Assembly (NCBI GenBank): GCA_003249955.1 | Contig: QKHS01000054.1 | Coordinates: 1 to 43,509, forward strand | Source: Bacteroidales bacterium | GTDB taxonomy: Bacteria; Bacteroidota; Bacteroidia; Bacteroidales; ML635J-15 | Reading direction: 5' to 3' | Length of the DNA stretch: 43,509 nucleotides | Made by a program: the position numbers and the translations under genes | Notes under the pieces: generated by a model | Told to the model about the DNA's origin: nothing | The model's input: only the letters and a program-made list of their open reading frames with translations | Databases searched by the model: none | In this document: positions 39,123 to 43,509 of the stretch, one piece after another | Position numbering within the stretch: the stretch's first letter is position 1 | Layout of the letters: the number at the start of each line of letters is the position of its first letter

Positions 39123-41321
39123 ATGAAAGAAAGAATAGGAGTTTATATTTGTCATTGCGGAGGAAATATTTCCGATTATGTTGATGTAGAACAAATCAGC
39201 AGTATGCTTCGCGAAGAAAAAGGAGTAGTAATATCGAAAGATGTTATGTTTACATGCGCCGACTCCAACCAGGTTGACATGGTTAATGACATAAAAGAAC
39301 ATAATCTTGATGCGATAGTTGTAGCTTCATGTTCTCCTAAACTACACCTTCATACATTCAGGAATGTGGCTTCCCGCGCGGGACTTAATCCTTCCAATTA
39401 CGTTCAGGTAAACATCCGTGAGCAATGTTCATGGCCTCATTCAGATAAACCCGAAGAAGCAACAGTAAAAGCTATCGGACTTATAAGAGCAGGGATTAAC
39501 AGAGTTTCACATTCCGAATCTCTCGAAAATATCGAAATCAGTGTTAAAAAATCAGTACTTGTTGTTGGTGCAGGTATTGCCGGGATGAAAGCAGCAATAG
39601 ATCTTGCAAAATTAGGAAACGAAGTTTATCTGGTAGAAAAAGACTATTTTGTAGGCGGACATGTTGCTCAGAACGAAAGCCTTTTTATGTCAGGGCAAAA
39701 AGGAAAAGATATAGTAGCAAATCTGTATAAAGAAATTAAATCATACAATAATATCAGCATTTTTACCGGAGCAACAGTCGAAAAAGTAACCGGCAGTGTG
39801 GGTAATTTTAATGTTGACATCAAAATAAAACCAAGATATATAAGGATAAATGTTGATAAGGAATCTGTTGTAAAAGCAATGGAAGATTGTAATGTTTATG
39901 TCGGAGACGAATTTAATCTTGGCCTGGCAAAACGCAAAGCTATTTACAAAAATTATCCCGAAGCACTTCCTGATGTTCCTGTTGTTGATGCAGAAGCTTT
40001 AAAAGAAGATATTGAATTTACAGGAAAATACTTCAGTCTTTTTGATTTTAACCAGAAAGAAGAAATTTTGAATTTTACAGCAGGTTCAATATTGATTTCA
40101 ACAGGCTTTGAATCTTATCAGCCAAAAGATGGAGAATATGGCTACAGGGATATCTCAAATGTTATTACTTTACCGGAACTTAACAGGCTTATTGAATTAA
40201 ACCCTGATAAGCTTACCTACAACAACAAAACGATTAAGAATATTGCCTACGTATATTGCGTCGGTAACAGACAGCTAAAAGGCGAGAATAAATATTGTTC
40301 ACGTCAGTGTTGCAGTTCTGCCATATATTCTTCTATCAGGGTTCACGAAAAGTATGGTGAAATAAATGCATTCCACCTTTACCGCGATATAAGAACCTAT
40401 GGTAAACAGGAAATGCTTTACGAAAAATCGTCAAAACAAGGAGATGTTTATATCCGTTATGACGAAAAAGAACCTCCGTTGGTTGAACTGCAGGGGAAAT
40501 CAACAGTTGTAAAAGTAAAAGATTATCTTACCTCCAAAACCGAGTTGGAAATTAATGCTGATCTGGTTGTACTTGTTACCGGAATGGTATCACGTCACGA
40601 CAGTAAAGAAGTGTCCGAAAAATTTAAAATCCCGGTTGGCAGTGACAAGTTCTTCAATGAAATACATCCAAAATTAAAACCGGTAGAAACAGTAATCAAA
40701 GGAGTTTATATTGGCGGAACCTGTCAGGGACCTAAAAATGTAAGCGAAACAGTACAGTCTTCGCTGGCTGCATCGGCAAAAATAAATGCTTTGCTTGGTT
40801 CAGGAACAATTCTGCTCGATCCGGTTATTGCAAGAGTTAATAATGATGCCTGTGTATGGTGTGGCAAATGTGCTTCGGTTTGTGAATACGATGCTATAAA
40901 ACAAATTGATATTGAAGGAAAATCTGTAGCATTTGTTAACGAATCAGTTTGTACAGGTTGTGGAATATGTGCCCCGGTTTGTCCCGAAAATGCCATTGAA
41001 ATTGCTCAATATACCGATGACGAAATAGAATCCATGATTGATGGCTTTATGCAAAAAGCAGAATATTCGGCAAATGCAGAAAAAGCTGAAGAAAGCGAAG
41101 ATAACCAGAGAGCGCACATGAAAGAATATCCTCAGATCTGGAAAAAAATTGCTGCAACTATCGATGGAGATAAAAAGACTATTCCCCAGATATCTACCGA
41201 AATAGACGAGAAATCAGAAATCGTAACATATCACCTTATGACTATGAACAAGTATGGAATTGTTCTGGCAGCCGGTGTTGACGATAAAGATATGTATTAT
41301 TATTACACAATGAAAAAGTAA
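39123..41321 (+). CDS. second HdrA-like flavoprotein with C-terminal winged-helix-like tail
   Basis: A 732-aa HdrA-type protein (QmoA/QmoB-like). The N-terminal thioredoxin-like segment is RIGVYICHCGGNISDYVDVE; the FAD motif is VLVVGAGIAGMKAAIDL (about residue 143), and RQCCSSAIYSSI is the HdrA cysteine region. Two C-terminal [4Fe-4S] motifs are CVWCGKCASVCEYDAI (about 578) and CTGCGICAPVCPENAI (about 612). The central ferredoxin insertion of standard HdrA has lost its cysteines (RYIRINVDKESVVKAMEDCN). The last 70 residues (IPQISTEIDEKSEIVTYHLM) resemble a winged helix. The next gene starts 5 bp downstream. Confidence 0.87.
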   Translation: MKERIGVYICHCGGNISDYVDVEQISSMLREEKGVVISKDVMFTCADSNQVDMVNDIKEHNLDAIVVASCSPKLHLHTFRNVASRAGLNPSNYVQVNIREQCSWPHSDKPEEATVKAIGLIRAGINRVSHSESLENIEISVKKSVLVVGAGIAGMKAAIDLAKLGNEVYLVEKDYFVGGHVAQNESLFMSGQKGKDIVANLYKEIKSYNNISIFTGATVEKVTGSVGNFNVDIKIKPRYIRINVDKESVVKAMEDCNVYVGDEFNLGLAKRKAIYKNYPEALPDVPVVDAEALKEDIEFTGKYFSLFDFNQKEEILNFTAGSILISTGFESYQPKDGEYGYRDISNVITLPELNRLIELNPDKLTYNNKTIKNIAYVYCVGNRQLKGENKYCSRQCCSSAIYSSIRVHEKYGEINAFHLYRDIRTYGKQEMLYEKSSKQGDVYIRYDEKEPPLVELQGKSTVVKVKDYLTSKTELEINADLVVLVTGMVSRHDSKEVSEKFKIPVGSDKFFNEIHPKLKPVETVIKGVYIGGTCQGPKNVSETVQSSLAASAKINALLGSGTILLDPVIARVNNDACVWCGKCASVCEYDAIKQIDIEGKSVAFVNESVCTGCGICAPVCPENAIEIAQYTDDEIESMIDGFMQKAEYSANAEKAEESEDNQRAHMKEYPQIWKKIAATIDGDKKTIPQISTEIDEKSEIVTYHLMTMNKYGIVLAAGVDDKDMYYYYTMKK

Positions 41322-41326
41322 TTGTT

Positions 41327-42406
41327 ATGGCAAAAGTAAATCCTGATTTTGTTAAAGATATAAGAAAGCTTGGCGCAGAAGATTTTAAAGCTTGCTTTAG
41401 TTGTGGAAATTGTACTGCAACCTGTGCATTGTCTGATAAAGACAATTCTTTCCCGCGTAAAATGTTGAGATATAGTATTTTAGGACTGGAGGGAGAAATT
41501 AAATCATCGCTTGACCCGTGGTTGTGTTATTATTGCGGTGATTGTTCCACATCCTGTCCGCGTCAGGCCGATCCCGGAAATCTGATGATGTCTCTGCGAC
41601 GTTACCTTATTTCAAAATATGACTGGACAGGTTTGTCAGGAATATTATTTAAAAATCTTTGGGCATATATAATTGCTTTTTTACTTGTACTTGCAGGAAT
41701 TGTAAGTTTGTATGCAGGTGGAATTTTCGATCAGGAAGAAATGATGCACTATGGACATCTTTTCGAAATGATTGCTATTGGCGGAGTATTTGCAGTAATT
41801 CTTTTGCCGAATATTATCCGTATGTGGTATTTCACCGTGTTGTCGAAGAAAAATAAATTTGTAATTAAAAATTACATTGTCGCACTGAAAGATCTTTTTA
41901 TTCACATGTTTACCCAAAAACGCAGCTTAGAATGTAATGTAGAAAATCCTGTTGAGAAAAAAACAAACAAAAACTGGTGGTTTATGCATCTGCTGTTGGT
42001 GACCGGTTATCTTACACTACTTGTAACAACCGTATTTTTTAACTGGTTTGCATCCGAAAACATGTTTGTTATTTATTTCGGGTATATAGTCAGTGCTGTT
42101 GTTTTTATTATCACATTTTTATTCGTGATTGCACGTATTAAAAAGCGTACACAGAAAACAAAATTCTCACATTTTTCCGATTGGTTTTTTGTTATCTGGT
42201 TATTCTTCATGGGAATTTCAGCGTTTCTGGTAAGATTTTTCGTTGATATTGATATTCTCGAAAATAACTTCTGGATGTACCTTTTCCATATTATGATTTT
42301 AGCTCAGTGGGCTTTGATTATTGTTCCTTTCGGGAAATGGACACACTTCCTTTACAGATCTTTTGCAATGTATTTCGAGAAGATAAATGCAATGGCAAAA
42401 AAATAA
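41327..42406 (+). CDS. QmoC-like membrane-bound HdrC/cytochrome-b-type subunit
   Basis: A 359-aa protein combining an HdrC-like ferredoxin domain and a membrane domain. The two [4Fe-4S] motifs are CFSCGNCTATC (about residue 24) and CYYCGDCSTSCPRQADPGNL (about 66). Five or six hydrophobic helices follow (AYIIAFLLVLAGIVSLYAGG, MIAIGGVFAVILLPNIIRMW, LLLVTGYLTLLVTTVFFNWF, and others), like QmoC and NarI-type quinone-binding subunits. No HdrB-type CCG domain is present. It would exchange electrons between the cytosolic HdrA-type subunits and the quinone pool. Confidence 0.88.
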   Translation: MAKVNPDFVKDIRKLGAEDFKACFSCGNCTATCALSDKDNSFPRKMLRYSILGLEGEIKSSLDPWLCYYCGDCSTSCPRQADPGNLMMSLRRYLISKYDWTGLSGILFKNLWAYIIAFLLVLAGIVSLYAGGIFDQEEMMHYGHLFEMIAIGGVFAVILLPNIIRMWYFTVLSKKNKFVIKNYIVALKDLFIHMFTQKRSLECNVENPVEKKTNKNWWFMHLLLVTGYLTLLVTTVFFNWFASENMFVIYFGYIVSAVVFIITFLFVIARIKKRTQKTKFSHFSDWFFVIWLFFMGISAFLVRFFVDIDILENNFWMYLFHIMILAQWALIIVPFGKWTHFLYRSFAMYFEKINAMAKK

Positions 42407-42896
42407 CATTTCATTTAACAGGTAAAAGTAAAATCTAAATCCGGCAGAGATATAACTTTGTCCTAAGGTTTTAAAGTTAATGTTTCCGGGCACTTGTTTA
42501 TAAAGTTAAAAACCATTTCCAGGCAGGAATAACTTTGATTTTTTTAGATTCTGAAATTAGATTCTGTTCGCTATCCATATTAATAATTATTCCTTCTGTA
42601 AGATGCGTTCCCGGCTCTTTGCCGGCAGTCTGGTATTAGAACCTGTAATAAAAACCTTGTCGCCTGAGTTGTAAAGCCTTCGTACAAATCTTTCCCATCC
42701 AGGTATGTATGGAAATAAAAAACTAATATTATCTAATAATAGATAGATATGATTATAAGTATCTATTACAAATAGACATATTTTGTTAAAAGTATCTATT
42801 TTTAATAATAGATTTATATGATAAATTTATGCCTTGAATTTTGAGTGACTTCAAAAATTGCAGAAAAACTGAAACTCCCAACTGTTTTTTATACTC
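42407..42896. other. intergenic region with AATAGATA/TATCTATT repeats
   Basis: No gene is supported in this interval. Between 42728 and 42836 AATAGATA, GTATCTATT and TAATAATAGAT recur in direct and inverted order (two copies each of AAGTATCTATT and TAATAATAGAT), giving several possible overlapping hairpins. CCGGCTCTTTGCCGG at 42609-42623 forms a small stem that may end the upstream operon, but lacks a T-run. Confidence 0.5.
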
Positions 42897-42928
42897 TTGC
42901 TTTTCTGTTTGAATAATTCGTAACTTTG
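42897..42928 (+). promoter_or_regulatory. Bacteroidota promoter (TTG-N21-TAACTTTG)
   Basis: TTG at 42897-42899 and TAACTTTG at 42921-42928 are spaced 21 bp, matching the Bacteroidota housekeeping promoter. The start codon follows 16 bp after the -7 box, giving a short leader. Confidence 0.7.
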
Positions 42929-42944
42929 TTAAAATTTTTCCGGA

Positions 42945-43509
42945 ATGAGATTCATATTTGTATTATTATTACTCTGCTTGTTTGAGTATATTAATGCTCA
43001 GCAAAACCATAAACAGGCAAATACAGTAGGTTCGGAAATAATTGCCGATGCACCATATCATATTCAAAAGTTTGATTCGCTGGGAAACATTAATCCCGTT
43101 CCTTTGCATGTATTTGTTCATTCCTCTTCATGTATCGGATGCAATAACGAATTGATGAACATAGTGGTAAAAATAAAAAATGCTTCAGATTCAGAATTTA
43201 CAGATGTACTTTTATTTGACGATTATACAGATGAGGAATTTAACAACCTGTTTGTGAATAAATCTGAAACAGATTCAGAATTCGGAATACAGTCATTTGA
43301 CCAGTCCTTGCCGGTTAAAGATGTCGCTTACACGATAAATTTTACTTCAGATTCACATATGCTGCCGCCAACAACATATACAGATATTGTAAGCGATTAC
43401 TGGTGGTTTACCATGATGATTCCGGCAGATAAGCTTGCAGGATACGGCGATGTAATTGATCTGGAGGTTTATTTTGAACTCGACTGGGATGCCGACTATG
43501 TTTGTTATC
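42945..43509 (+). CDS. exported protein of unknown function (partial, C-terminus outside window)
   Basis: The frame is open to the window edge (188 residues). It has a signal peptide (MRFIFVLLLLCLFEYINAQ) and a beta-rich mature part (YHIQKFDSLGNINPVPLHVF, SSSCIGCNNELMNIVVKIKN, YWWFTMMIPADKL). A CxxC pair (CIGC) lies in the first strand region. Alternating short strands suggest an Ig-like or jelly-roll domain, and I recognise no family. It is expressed from a good promoter directly upstream. Confidence 0.75.
   Translation, partial: MRFIFVLLLLCLFEYINAQQNHKQANTVGSEIIADAPYHIQKFDSLGNINPVPLHVFVHSSSCIGCNNELMNIVVKIKNASDSEFTDVLLFDDYTDEEFNNLFVNKSETDSEFGIQSFDQSLPVKDVAYTINFTSDSHMLPPTTYTDIVSDYWWFTMMIPADKLAGYGDVIDLEVYFELDWDADYVCY

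Overview
The window comes from an AT-rich bacterium of the phylum Bacteroidota, probably an anaerobic or facultative Bacteroidales/Marinilabiliales-type organism. The evidence is OmpA/PD40 and OmpA lipoprotein genes of the Bacteroidota kind, several TAnnTTTG -7 elements, weak or absent Shine-Dalgarno sites, and an Hdr/Qmo-like anaerobic electron-transfer operon. No tRNA or rRNA gene was seen. The assignment is inferred from gene content, not from a phylogenetic marker.

Layout. 1-5.3 kb: envelope and housekeeping genes (partial PD40-OmpA protein, dxs, OmpA lipoprotein with a clear terminator). 5.3-9.3 kb: an accessory patch with three short ssb paralogues lacking the acidic tip, a four-helix-bundle gene flanked by inverted repeats, and two tandem RhuM-type genes, closed by a bidirectional terminator. 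9.4-18.6 kb: an acyl-CoA dehydrogenase, five exported proteins (a transglycosylase-like protein, an exported hypothetical, two lipoproteins, an OmpA protein), and a TPR histidine kinase overlapping a LuxR-type response regulator.

18.6-32 kb is a CRISPR region. On the left are three short arrays arranged as head-to-tail copies with duplicated leader and trailer sequence. Next come three small genes (a 42-aa Pro-rich ORF, a DnaJ-domain membrane protein, an HNH nuclease); the last two share an operator-like palindrome at the same distance from their starts. Then comes a 10-repeat array and a minus-strand type III operon: cas10, a Csx10-type protein with apparent Cas7-Cas5-Cas11 layout, a tandem Cas7 protein, csx19, a large TIGR03986-type Cas7, a two-helix membrane protein, and cas6. 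The layout resembles the III-Dv variant known from Synechocystis. Cas10 keeps GGDD but has no HD domain; no CARF effector, cas1 or cas2 is in the window, so the membrane protein is the best local effector candidate. A 39-aa ORF that looks like the start of a lost ancillary gene sits just upstream of cas10.

32-42.4 kb: rsmE, osmC, a hotdog thioesterase, then a Crp/Fnr regulator diverging from a six-gene plus-strand cluster: DsrE-like, TusA, MvhD-like, a 914-aa HdrA/GltD fusion, a second HdrA with a winged-helix-like tail, and a QmoC-like membrane Fe-S protein. A CRP-consensus palindrome lies between the regulator and the cluster. Together these suggest a Fnr-family-controlled system linking sulfur carriers to NAD(P)H/flavin/Fe-S electron transfer and the quinone pool. 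The window ends in a 538-bp intergenic region and the start of an exported protein of unknown function.
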